Below are positions 55,201-62,996 of a stretch of 64,000 bases of DNA, in pieces. Each line of letters opens with the position of its first letter. Position 1 is the stretch's first letter. Under the pieces are notes generated by a model. The model did not search any database and was not told where the DNA came from. It saw nothing but the letters and a program-made list of their open reading frames with translations. Source of the stretch: Candidatus Zhuqueibacterota bacterium (GTDB taxonomy: Bacteria > Zhuqueibacterota > Zhuqueibacteria > Oceanimicrobiales > Oceanimicrobiaceae); assembly GCA_029262055.1 (NCBI GenBank), contig JAJDAD010000112.1, positions 1 to 64,000 on the forward strand. The letters are read 5' to 3'. Both the position numbers and the translations under genes were made by a program.

Positions 55201-55437
55201 GATATGGCCCAGCAAATCAAAGACAACTATTTTACCGTCCGGCGAGACGTCGAGGCACATCCAGGTGCCCTCGGTCGCATCAAAGGCAACCTGGATTTTG
55301 TGTGGTTCCGACGCCGGCCCCTGGGCACTGGCGCCTGCAATGCGTGGCCAGGTCAGGACCGTCGCCAGCGTGACAACGACACACAAAAGCAGATGCTCAA
55401 AGACAGAGCTGTTTCGGACGTGGGTTGGTTTGAGCAT
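52264..55437 (-). CDS. Exported amidohydrolase fused to a TolB-like PD40 propeller
   Basis: A 1057-residue protein: signal (HLLLCVVVTLATVLTW to about GASAQ), a long TolB/PD40 propeller (about residues 55-640; blades with DVSPDGKIVVFDL, FSPDGQRLLFTSDRSGSND, LSPDGKQLAYVH, VSPDGGRIAFVRG), then an amidohydrolase domain. The latter starts ALRNVRVLTMNPEKEVLEDVTI and has the metal motif DAHGH near residue 700, and ends LDHELGSIEVGKLADLVIL, characteristic of this superfamily. This architecture is common among exported enzymes that hydrolyse peptides or cyclic amides, with unknown substrates. ATG 55437 has AAGGAG upstream; the frame extends to 55632 with no signal. It is convergent with receptor copy 2, 46 bp away. 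Confidence 0.92.
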   Translation of the reverse strand: MLKPTHVRNSSVFEHLLLCVVVTLATVLTWPRIAGASAQGPASEPHKIQVAFDATEGTWMCLDVSPDGKIVVFDLLGHIYSMPVTGGRATPLTEGTSWNMHPRFSPDGQRLLFTSDRSGSNDLWAMTLANEEMQNVSNMDLPVFQGTWTQDGRHVFGTALNMRVRMPVYQFNFYGDKQELIPAGSRRPLSHFEKHPSNGLIYFEHGGGRIYTNGSSIKTYDTKTGETELYILRPGAACNPTLSPDGKQLAYVHRDDRTTVLVVHDLDTRKERVVCRTLDYDRMDDNSFYGSYPNMAWHPDGSEIYIFFAGGINAVDVVTSAVRKVPFVAPVNREIDQTMRFKLDVPDDNAMTRSHRWAQPVPGGILYETLGDLYLKSGNKLKNLTRSRDHETNPVYDAKSNTIYFAGWNDDDLGAIYSMTPSGSRRKKLTSRPSQYGAITVSPDGGRIAFVRGAGSLMNGTRLENQTDFELVTLQKDGSERKVADIRWNRNRYAKRPPTTLFGKDGKIYFTEYVEDALTLKRIDPDGREEQTVYTFSNATRAVLSPTLQWIAFREYHRSFVTPFEFVGKPVTISAADTKGFCQRVDADEDGDFMEWTEDGEALFWTRGKSFFQKSLADILADSTSADKTDLSFEYTLSKPKTTIALRNVRVLTMNPEKEVLEDVTILVRNSRIAAVGRDVAVPATAKVYDLGGRTIMPGMFDAHGHYGSPISALNVIEQHLYGLKANLAYGVTTMYDVYGTTQKDFWVSDMLQSGKLAGPRIYSVGDPMFGTKYRSKMHRPMASAADALEQAQFNKDHGALALKDYSNHTRKGRQNLASASRQLGLNLVTESFGDPEMNLTQIIDGFTGIEHTMGLDALYDDVVRLFAASQIGMTPTLLVVYNGPSGETYFHQSERLWEDQKLLNFFRKEDLLRLRRPRFYWPDDHYSAQMARGLKKLYDAGVLLQMGAHGQMMGLGAHWEMELFTHGDFSPYEAIEIATINGFRHHGLDHELGSIEVGKLADLVILQENPLENIRNTRSVEYVMKNGVLYSGEDAARVYPEPEAAQELYFKKDHSR

Positions 55438-55738
55438 AAAGCCAGACTCCTTTAGGTCAGCTACTGAAGATAGAAATATCAAGGTTCTTGAAAAGAATGC
55501 CTGCTGAAAACACGCAGGGGTGACCTTGGAACTTGATGTATTCCTGCTATTTGGATGCAATTCGTTTCGCAGAATCTCAACCGGACATTCACCTGTTGCA
55601 CCTGTGTTGACAATGCCTGGAGTGAAACGCATGCAAGATAGGAAGCACTGGGGGAAAAATCAACATAACTGCGATATTCGAAAAATCGGCTCCGTGTTGT
55701 TAAGTGTGGGCAAAGTAGTACTCTTGTTCCGGTTTTTA

Positions 55739-56190
55739 GGCACGGATTCACACTGATGAAACACGGATTTGTTTATCTCAATATACGAATGGCCCCGACG
55801 CGACAATTTAACCTGGAAGGCCTTTTAATGACTTTCTCCAAAAACCATAGCCGAGAATATTGGATACTTCATATTCTAACTTGAATAGTTCATACACCAC
55901 GAAGGTCATGAAGAGCACGAAGGGAAAGAACCGATACCACTGGTGGACCAACCAAACCAAGTGCTTGTTTTTAAGGTATCACCGGTAAGGTCACACTGAA
56001 AAAGTGCTTCCAAGATTATTCCTTCTTCGTGTTCTTCGCGGACTTCGTGGTGAAACTCAGTCGCAGGTTTTAGGTGGCCTTCATAAATTGTCCTTCAGTT
56101 TCTCAAAACTCCGTGGTCCTCTGCGACATTTGCGTGCTCTGCGTTTCACTCTTTTGGTTGCGGTTCTGCCGTGCCATGTGAATCCGTGGC
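55739..56190. repeat. Nested inverted-repeat region without genes
   Basis: The outer arms CACGGATTCACA (55741-55752) and TGTGAATCCGTG (56177-56188) match perfectly. Inside them CACCACGAAG (55895-55904) pairs with CTTCGTGGTG (56043-56052), and GAAGAGCACGAAG (55910-55922) with CTTCGTGTTCTTC (56024-56036, one mismatch). 56110-56149 adds CTCTGCGACATTTGCGTGCTCTGCGTTTCAC wording without a partner, listed here in pieces: CTCTGCGA, CTCTGCGT. These phrases are familiar as dispersed intergenic repeats in many bacterial genomes. The 900-bp gap (55438-56334) holds nothing coding. Confidence 0.75.
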
Positions 56191-56334
56191 CTACTTTTCC
56201 CCAATTACCCACATCAACCAGCATAGAACCGAAAAATCTCTAGGTTTACAAAGGAAATTAGTCGCAAAGCTGCTATGAAGGCGGTATAGTACCCTTATGT
56301 CTGTTCGCGAACGCAAATAAGTCCCGAAGGCTTA

Positions 56335-56940
56335 ATGTACAAACAGAGATTGCACACCAAGTCAGAAAGGCGCCACCACGGGGTCTTCCTAACCGAGGCC
56401 TTGCGCCAACATTGCGCTGTGTTGGGATTCGATGCTATACCTTCACTTCCCGACCTCAGGAAGTCGTATAAGCTCCTGGTGAAACAGTGGCACCCGGACA
56501 AGTTCAACAACAGAAAGAAGTTGCAGCAGCTCGCGGTACAAAAGACGCAGAAGATTAACCTGGCCTATCGGGCTCTGCTGGATGCCATTACCGAGGCGCC
56601 GCCTGAAGGTGAGTCCGGCGTGGGGCCGGCGCCGGGTAGCAATTCGCGGCATCAGTACTCCTGGCAAAAATATACTGAAGGATTCCCCGACGACGAAGCC
56701 AAGGAGTTTTTTCTGAATTCTTCACACGTGGTCTCAGCCGGCTACAGCAAGAAACGTCAAATCCTCTACCTCAAGTTTTTGGGTGATGAGATCTACCTCT
56801 ATTTTGACGTGCCGGCGTTTGTTTTTAAACATCTGCTTTTATCAAAGTCACCGGGAAAGTATGCCATGCGTTTTATCTACAAACGCTTCCGGCACCGCAA
56901 GTTCATGCCGCTCGGTCCGACCCGCGGGCGCAAGGCCTGA
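56335..56940 (+). CDS. J-domain protein with a C-terminal KTSC-like domain
   Basis: A 201-residue protein. The N-terminal half is a DnaJ-type J domain: AIPSLPDLRKSYKLLVKQWHPDKFNN with the HPD triplet at H53-P54-D55, followed by AVQKTQKINLAYRALLD (the last helix). After a glycine-rich linker (about residues 85-115), the rest matches the KTSC domain: SSHVVSAGYSKKRQILYLKFLG, YLYFDVPAFVFKHLL and AMRFIYKRF. KTSC is usually found next to lysyl-tRNA synthetase-type genes or as a small domain of unknown function. The J domain should bring DnaK to whatever the KTSC part holds. Cytoplasmic; no signal. The ATG at 56335 has GAAGG upstream. Confidence 0.85.
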   Translation: MYKQRLHTKSERRHHGVFLTEALRQHCAVLGFDAIPSLPDLRKSYKLLVKQWHPDKFNNRKKLQQLAVQKTQKINLAYRALLDAITEAPPEGESGVGPAPGSNSRHQYSWQKYTEGFPDDEAKEFFLNSSHVVSAGYSKKRQILYLKFLGDEIYLYFDVPAFVFKHLLLSKSPGKYAMRFIYKRFRHRKFMPLGPTRGRKA

Positions 56941-57044
56941 AACTATTTTTCAAAGAAGACAGTATTTTAAGGAAGCCGGCACACTCATTCGTGCATGTCC
57001 TGGCTCAACTTTCCTGGAACAGTTTAACTCTCAGCAGATTGTAA

Positions 57045-58100
57045 ATGCGGACACTCGGTAAAATTGCAACCTTCTTTTCGCTCTTCCTGTTGTACATTAT
57101 TTTCAGAGAGCTGCTGGAGTTGTATGCCTTGATGCGAGCGTTGCATCCGGTTGCCGGCTACGTGACTCTGGTGGGATTGGCCGCGCTGATATCATATTTC
57201 ATCGTACTGCCGATCTCTAAAATTCTGAGAATCCCGAAAAATTACGGGCCGATTAGGGAGGCTGGAAAAACTGCGGAAAGTACCCGCAAACGAATGACGC
57301 TGCTGAGAAAAAATCCTTTCCTGCTGCATTCAGAGTTCGACTTTTCGGACGTGGAAAACAATCAGGCTGGGTATGAACGCGTCCTGACCGCCCTACACGA
57401 GGAAAGCGAGAAGATTAGGAAGCGCTACGTGCTGCAGCTTTTTTACAGTTCCAGCATCTCGCAAAACGGGTTTCTCGATGCCATCCTCATCCTTTCTTCC
57501 AGTGTCAATTTGGTGAAGGACCTGTTTATTCTGTATCATGGCCGCGTGTCCAACAAGGACTTGTGGGCGATCGCAAAAAAGGTCTACTTCTCGATGGCGA
57601 TAGGCGGCTCTGAGGGGGTTGAGTACGCAACCCAGGAATTCTTTTCAAAATTTGCGACGGACAGCTTCAAGAGCGTGCCGTTCGCCGACAAGATCTTCGG
57701 GTCGTTGGCCGACGGCTTTGTCAACGCGGTCCTTCTGACGCGGATTTCCCTGATAACGGAAAATTACTGCAAGATGATCTACATCGAGTCGGAGCGCGAT
57801 CTGTCTCCGTCTGCCGAGTTTATCGTCAAGACCACGAAGTTTATTACCGCCGACATCTTCGACAAAATGACGGTTGAGTTGCTGCGGATGAGCAAGGAGA
57901 AAACCGTCGACTACGTGATGTTGGCCGTGAATCCGGTCGGAACGCTTTTTCAACGCTCCATTGGCATGGTGGTGGAAGGCACCAGCAAACTGACGACCTT
58001 CCCGCGGGACATGATCAAGGACGTCGCTACCGTGGCCAACAAACCATTCGCCTACGGGCTCGATCGTCTTGCAAGTATCTGGGCCAGACGCCGAGGCTGA
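57045..58100 (+). CDS. Putative membrane protein, DUF697/YcjF-like
   Basis: A 351-residue protein with two hydrophobic helices near the N-terminus (FFSLFLLYIIFRELLELY and YVTLVGLAALISYFIVLPIS). The central part (YSSSISQNGFLDAILILSSSVNLVKDLFILYHGRVSNKDL) resembles the DUF697/YcjF region, which in enterobacteria is next to a GTPase-like protein. No GTPase gene is visible here. It lies about 105 bp downstream of the J-domain gene on the same strand. No strong ribosome site precedes the ATG. I am unsure of the family beyond this resemblance; its function is unknown. Confidence 0.65.
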   Translation: MRTLGKIATFFSLFLLYIIFRELLELYALMRALHPVAGYVTLVGLAALISYFIVLPISKILRIPKNYGPIREAGKTAESTRKRMTLLRKNPFLLHSEFDFSDVENNQAGYERVLTALHEESEKIRKRYVLQLFYSSSISQNGFLDAILILSSSVNLVKDLFILYHGRVSNKDLWAIAKKVYFSMAIGGSEGVEYATQEFFSKFATDSFKSVPFADKIFGSLADGFVNAVLLTRISLITENYCKMIYIESERDLSPSAEFIVKTTKFITADIFDKMTVELLRMSKEKTVDYVMLAVNPVGTLFQRSIGMVVEGTSKLTTFPRDMIKDVATVANKPFAYGLDRLASIWARRRG

Positions 58101-58686
58101 GCTTGTCAAGTCGCCCCTCCTTCATGGCCGTAGCGCCATGTTTCCTCAAATTTCAGGAGATTGACAGCGCCTGCAATCGCGTGCTTTCCCGATCTCCTCT
58201 CGGGTGAACATTTCAGCGCCTGGCTGCCATCGCGCAAAAATGTTTCCTGTTCCATGACGTCGAATCCAACGGGCCTGTTTTTGACTGCAGGATAAGGCTG
58301 AGCATTCCTTGGTTTTTTCTTTGCTAGGTAGAGACATAAATGTTATATTTAAAATTCTGCGCGTCCCGCTCAAGGCAAGGATGCAGGGACAAGTAAACGT
58401 TTGTTAAACAAGCACCAAGCGTATTCTCGTCCAGGTCAGATTTGAAAGTTTTACAGAGCAGCCAATGCTACGGCCGAAGTCCGCGATCGGCACCCGGAGA
58501 ACTGCTGGCTCCCGAACCCATAGTCCTTGGGCCAGAGACTTTCAGTCTGCCACAGCCTGTGAAAGCAAGCAGCGGCGATGTGCGAACTGAGGTGTTATCA
58601 TCAAGTTCGCTCTCTTCCTTTTCACAGAATCTAAACCGGACAGGCAAGATTCAGAATTCACTTAGAGGCGGATCTCGAATCGTCAT
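58101..58686. other. Intergenic region, no gene seen
   Basis: About 585 bp without a supported gene. Short frames such as 58442-58690 lack ribosome sites and family sequence. No strong hairpin or dispersed repeat was recognised. Confidence 0.45.
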
Positions 58687-59694
58687 ATGAGTTTGGTCGG
58701 AAAACTGAATAGCGCAATCCTCGTTCTGGTTGGTCTACTGCAGTTGCAGTGCCTCGGGGACGCCCCGCGCGATAATCCACTCGATTCTAAGTCAAGCAGA
58801 TTTCAGAATTCTGCTGCAATCAAGGGAATCGCTCTCAGTCTTTTTCCTCCGTTTCAGCCCATCGCAGGGGTGGAGCTGAGATTATCCCCTGGTAATTTTC
58901 TGGGGATGACTGACGTGGCCGGTGAGTTCGTCTTTCGGGATATCCCGTCCGGAACGTTTGTGGTGACGGCTTCGAAGCCGCGTTTCGGCACTGTGGTCGA
59001 TTCAGTAGAAGTCAGCGCGGGGGACAGCGTGGCGGTAACCTTCAATCTGAATGGCTTGCCTGAAGTTGACTCAATTGCAGTGTTCTCCTGCAGGTTCAAC
59101 AACCTGTTTCCGGTGCCGGATGTCCGGTTCCTGCAAGTCGAAGTCAAAGTCACCGATTTCGATGGCGTTAATGATGTGCGGCTTGTTGAGTTTTTGATTC
59201 CGGGAACAAGTTTCGTGGACACACTGGCGGCCACGCCGGTCCTGGGCATGTTCAGCAAAGTTATCAATGAGGTGGACTTACCGGTGGTCGGATTGGAGAA
59301 TCTCGTGGGCCGGCCACTGCTAATCAGGGTGACGGACGGGGCCGGATTCGCCACAACTTCGCAACCTGTATTCTTGACCAGAGTGATCGCGGAGGACCCG
59401 CAGACGATTTCGCCCGATGGGTTTGAGTTGTTAAGCGACCGCAATCCCGTGCTAACCTGGAGAGCTGTTGACCTGCCATTCAGTTTCAGCCATACGGTTG
59501 AGGTTGTGCGCTTCCGGCCGGGCGTCGAAACCGTCGTTTGGACTCAGGAAGGAATCAACAGCTTGCAAACTTCGATTCAAGTCGCGCCGCAGTTGCTGCC
59601 GGGTTCCACGTTTTCCTACTTTTGGACGGTTTCCGTGGTTGATGAATTCGGCAATTGGAGCCGCTCGATAGAGTCGTCATTTAGGATAAACTAA
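58687..59694 (+). CDS. Putative lipoprotein with an N-terminal carboxypeptidase-regulatory-like domain
   Basis: A 335-residue protein with a lipobox (VLVGLLQLQC) followed by GDAPRDNPLDSKS, a typical lipoprotein start in this group. Residues about 45-130 form a CarboxypepD-reg-like beta domain (AIKGIALSLFPP, GEFVFRDIPSGTFVVTASKPRFG); the rest has Ig/fibronectin-like strands (LTWRAVDLPFSFSHTVEVVRF, FSYFWTVSVVDEFGNWSRS). No catalytic residues are seen, so binding or structural use is likely. The stop is a few bases before the GAF-sigma54 activator gene region, with a 61-bp gap to its ATG, so co-transcription is possible. Confidence 0.75.
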   Translation: MSLVGKLNSAILVLVGLLQLQCLGDAPRDNPLDSKSSRFQNSAAIKGIALSLFPPFQPIAGVELRLSPGNFLGMTDVAGEFVFRDIPSGTFVVTASKPRFGTVVDSVEVSAGDSVAVTFNLNGLPEVDSIAVFSCRFNNLFPVPDVRFLQVEVKVTDFDGVNDVRLVEFLIPGTSFVDTLAATPVLGMFSKVINEVDLPVVGLENLVGRPLLIRVTDGAGFATTSQPVFLTRVIAEDPQTISPDGFELLSDRNPVLTWRAVDLPFSFSHTVEVVRFRPGVETVVWTQEGINSLQTSIQVAPQLLPGSTFSYFWTVSVVDEFGNWSRSIESSFRIN

Positions 59695-59755
59695 AGTTGT
59701 TTTGCACAACAGTGAGGTTTTGGCGAATAATGGCAATAAGCACCGGAATGATCGA

Positions 59756-61225
59756 ATGAAGAATGCAGACTCTGTCAAAGCTCTCTCCGAGATAGCTCAA
59801 AACATTAATACTATTCAGTCCATAGAACCTTTGCTGGAGAAGATTCTTGAGATCGCGCTTGACGTGCTACAGGCCGAACGTGGATTTGTCCTGCTCAGGA
59901 ACGAGGGTGGCGACAAGAGTTATGAAATTAAGACCAGTCGCAATCTGAATGAGAGCGAGATCACAGGTATTACGCAACTTTCGACAAGTGTCATCGACAG
60001 TGTTCTGTCCGATGGCGAGCCAATCCTGGTTTTTGAGGCGCAAAGCGATCCACGCTACTCTGAAAAGGAGAGCATCGTCATCCAGAAGATTCAATCCATC
60101 GCATGCGTGCCACTGAGTATCAAGAATCGGCAGATTGGTGCAATCTATTTGGACAGCGTCTCGAAGCGCAGCTTGTTTACCAACGAAAACCTGCCGTTCA
60201 TTACCGCCTTTGCCAATCAGGCTGCGGTTGCACTGGAAAATGCACGCCTGTACGAAAGTTTGCGTGATGAAAACCGCAGGCTGCGTGACGAAGTTCAGCG
60301 CATCCACGGATTCTCTGAGATTATCGGGCAAAGCCGGCAGATGAATGGTATTTTCGATATCGTGTCCCGCGTGCTGGATTCAGATATCGATGTCTTGATT
60401 GAGGGCGAAAGTGGGACGGGCAAGGAGTTGATCGCCCGCGCCATCCATTACAACGGGGCAAGAAATGACAATCCGTTCATGGCTCTTTTCTGTGGCTCTC
60501 TGCCGGACAGCTTGTTGGAGAGCGAGCTCTTCGGCCATAAGAAGGGCTCCTTCACCGGTGCCATTGCTAACAAACAAGGCCTGTTTGAGGCCGCCGACGG
60601 CGGTACATTTTTTCTGGACGAGATCGGTGACCTGACGCTCAACATTCAAAGCAAATTGTTACGAGTGTTGCAGGAGGGTGAAATCAAGCGTGTCGGAGAA
60701 AATGAAATCCGCAAGGTCAACGTCAGGATCGTTTCGGCCACCAACAAGAAGCTCAGCGATCTGGTGGCGGAAGGTACATTCAGGGAAGATCTGTATTACA
60801 GGCTTAACACAATATGCATTGAAATGCCGCCGCTGCGAGAGCGCGCCGGCGATGTGCCATTGCTGGCCCACCATTTTCTTGACAAGTCTCCACAGGCGCG
60901 CAAAAGGCAGATCAAAGGGTTTGAGCCTTCAGCCATTGACGCCTTGTCCGCTTACCACTGGCCCGGTAATGTTCGCGAGCTGGAAAACACCATAAACCGG
61001 GCGATCGTGATGGCGCGTCAGGACATGATCTGCAGGGACGACTTGCGCTTGCCTGACAACGAGAGCACCGATACTGCCGGCGGGAACCTCACCCTCAAAG
61101 AACTGGAAAGAAGAGCGGTTAAACAAACCCTCGACGCGTTGGATGGCAACGTTTCGCAGGCGGCACGCGTGCTCGATGTTTCGCGCAGATGGCTCCACTA
61201 CCGAATCAAAGAATGGCAGATCTAA
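59756..61225 (+). CDS. Sigma-54-dependent transcription activator with an N-terminal GAF domain
   Basis: A 489-residue regulator. Residues about 20-165 are a GAF domain (ILEIALDVLQAERGFVLLRNE ... QAAVALENARLYE) that senses a small molecule or gas. The AAA+ domain starts near residue 190: Walker A GESGTGKE, the loop GSFTGA (GAFTGA in most activators, here A to S) for contact with sigma-54, Walker B GGTFFLDEIGDL, arginine fingers FREDLYYRLNTICIEMPPLRERAGDVPLL. The C-terminal Fis-type helix-turn-helix (GNVSQAARVLDVSRRWLHYRIK) binds DNA. The start is ATG 59756; a TTG at 59702 would add 18 residues. Its end overlaps the kinase gene by 13 bp. Confidence 0.93.
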   Translation: MKNADSVKALSEIAQNINTIQSIEPLLEKILEIALDVLQAERGFVLLRNEGGDKSYEIKTSRNLNESEITGITQLSTSVIDSVLSDGEPILVFEAQSDPRYSEKESIVIQKIQSIACVPLSIKNRQIGAIYLDSVSKRSLFTNENLPFITAFANQAAVALENARLYESLRDENRRLRDEVQRIHGFSEIIGQSRQMNGIFDIVSRVLDSDIDVLIEGESGTGKELIARAIHYNGARNDNPFMALFCGSLPDSLLESELFGHKKGSFTGAIANKQGLFEAADGGTFFLDEIGDLTLNIQSKLLRVLQEGEIKRVGENEIRKVNVRIVSATNKKLSDLVAEGTFREDLYYRLNTICIEMPPLRERAGDVPLLAHHFLDKSPQARKRQIKGFEPSAIDALSAYHWPGNVRELENTINRAIVMARQDMICRDDLRLPDNESTDTAGGNLTLKELERRAVKQTLDALDGNVSQAARVLDVSRRWLHYRIKEWQI

Positions 61226-62901
61226 AGAGAATCGGCGATATAGATGTGGTTGCTGAGATTGGCCGCAGCACTACTACGATTGTTTATAAAGGGTACCGGG
61301 CGGCGGCCGAGCAGTGGGTGCTGGTCAAGATGCTGTACGATGAGGCCGGCTCCGACAGCGATTTGGTCGAGTGCCTGGAACGCGAAGCACGGCTGCTGGC
61401 CAAGATCAAACACCCGAATATCGTCGACCTGTTCGACTACACTGCGCAGGATGATGGAAGCTACATCACATCGGAGTTCATCGACGGACCAGACCTTTCC
61501 GAACTGCTTAAGTCGCGAAAATTTCCACCGGCGTTGGCCTGGTTTGTCCTGCAGCAGACTGCGCTCGGACTACAAGCGGCCCATCAGAAGAACATCTTGC
61601 ATGGTGACATAAAACCTTCGAATATTCTGGTGTCTTTTGCCGGCGAAGTGAAGCTAGCCGATTTTGGCATGGCGGCGCTAAAGTCAAACCCGCATGCTGA
61701 AACCCAACAAGAGATCAAAGGGACGCTTGCCTACTTTTCTCCTGAACAAATTCTCGGAGAAAAGCAGGGGGAATTCTCCGACATCTTTTCTTTGGGCGCG
61801 ACATTTTATGAATTGCTGACAGGTACGACCGCGTTTCACGGCGAGAACAGTCGCGAATATTTCAAGGCGATAATTGAAGACGATCCGATTGCCTATTTAA
61901 GCAAGGACGAAGACATACCGGCAGAGCTGATCGGCATCTGTGCGAAGATGCTTGCAAAAAGAGTTGGCGACCGGTATGCGACCTGCAAGGAATTATTGGC
62001 AGCGCTTGACGGTTTTAGTGCCGGACATGATTTTGAAGCGGACGCTGTACGACTTTCATCCTATTTACAGAAGCCGCACGACTATACGGAGGCCATCGTT
62101 GTGCGACCGGTTTCCGGCCCCGTGCACCGAAGTGGGTGGCGAGCTTCGCGACTCATTTATCTCGCCATATTGGTTCTTTTTATTGTGGCAGCATACTTTG
62201 CCGCCTCTGAGTTGGCCGGTGTAAACACTGCCGACCTGGATCCGGTTGCGACGATTTCCGCCTCTCCTGACCCTGGAGAACAGTCTCCGGCGGCGCAGCA
62301 GGGTAGTTCTGTGCAGACCGCGTCGACACCGGCGCCGGAGAACCTCCTTGGAGGAACGGGTCCACTTGCTGAGCCTACGCCGAAGGCTGTACAGCCTGAC
62401 GCAATTGTCCGCAGGGACACGAGTCTGCAAAGTGAAAGCGAAGTTGGAGAATCGGTGGCCGTGCCGCCCGGTCTTCTTCTGGTGACCTGCACACCCTGGG
62501 CCCAGGTTTTCGTGGATGGCGACTCACTCGGTCTCACGCCGTTGGGCGGCCCGATTGCTCTACCCGCGGGCATGCATGAGGTCGTTTTCAAAAACCCCGG
62601 TTTTCAACAACGAACGGAAAGTATCGAAGTCAAGTCGAATGAAGAAACTGTGCTCGACTTCTCCTTTTGGTCCACGGTTGGGCGATTGAAGCTGGATGTG
62701 AGTCCGTGGGCGGAGGTGTTTATCGATGACGTGTTCAAAGATTCCGTTCCTCCGCAGGACACGCCGTTTGTTCTCACTCCGGGCTTACATCGTTTAAGCT
62801 TAAGGCATCCGGAGATCGGCCAGTGGGATACCGAAGTCAACATCGTTGCAGGGCAATCACTGCAACTTCAGTTTAATCTCAAAAGCCTGCTGTCGCGATG
62901 A
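61213..62901 (+). CDS. Ser/Thr protein kinase with transmembrane helix and PEGA domains
   Basis: A 562-residue Hanks-type kinase. The cytoplasmic domain (about 1-265) has K39 in VLVKML, the catalytic loop HGDIKPSN (D132; HGD instead of HRD), metal aspartate D150 in DFG and FSPEQ in place of APE. The glycine loop (EIGRSTTTIVYKG) keeps only the first and last glycines. One helix (LIYLAILVLFIVAAYFAASEL, about 311-335) leads to a low-complexity linker and, outside, two PEGA domains (VTCTPWAQVFVDGDSLGLTPL and LDVSPWAEVFIDDVF). The ATG lies within the activator gene, so the kinase and activator are translationally linked. Both probably serve one signalling path. Confidence 0.92.
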   Translation: MADLKRIGDIDVVAEIGRSTTTIVYKGYRAAAEQWVLVKMLYDEAGSDSDLVECLEREARLLAKIKHPNIVDLFDYTAQDDGSYITSEFIDGPDLSELLKSRKFPPALAWFVLQQTALGLQAAHQKNILHGDIKPSNILVSFAGEVKLADFGMAALKSNPHAETQQEIKGTLAYFSPEQILGEKQGEFSDIFSLGATFYELLTGTTAFHGENSREYFKAIIEDDPIAYLSKDEDIPAELIGICAKMLAKRVGDRYATCKELLAALDGFSAGHDFEADAVRLSSYLQKPHDYTEAIVVRPVSGPVHRSGWRASRLIYLAILVLFIVAAYFAASELAGVNTADLDPVATISASPDPGEQSPAAQQGSSVQTASTPAPENLLGGTGPLAEPTPKAVQPDAIVRRDTSLQSESEVGESVAVPPGLLLVTCTPWAQVFVDGDSLGLTPLGGPIALPAGMHEVVFKNPGFQQRTESIEVKSNEETVLDFSFWSTVGRLKLDVSPWAEVFIDDVFKDSVPPQDTPFVLTPGLHRLSLRHPEIGQWDTEVNIVAGQSLQLQFNLKSLLSR

Positions 62902-62996
62902 ACCGGCGCCATGAACCTTGCGTTTGTTGCGACATAGCCATAATTTGTAGCGAGTGACTGCCAATTTTGTACACTTCATTCTTTCAGGAGTAGATT

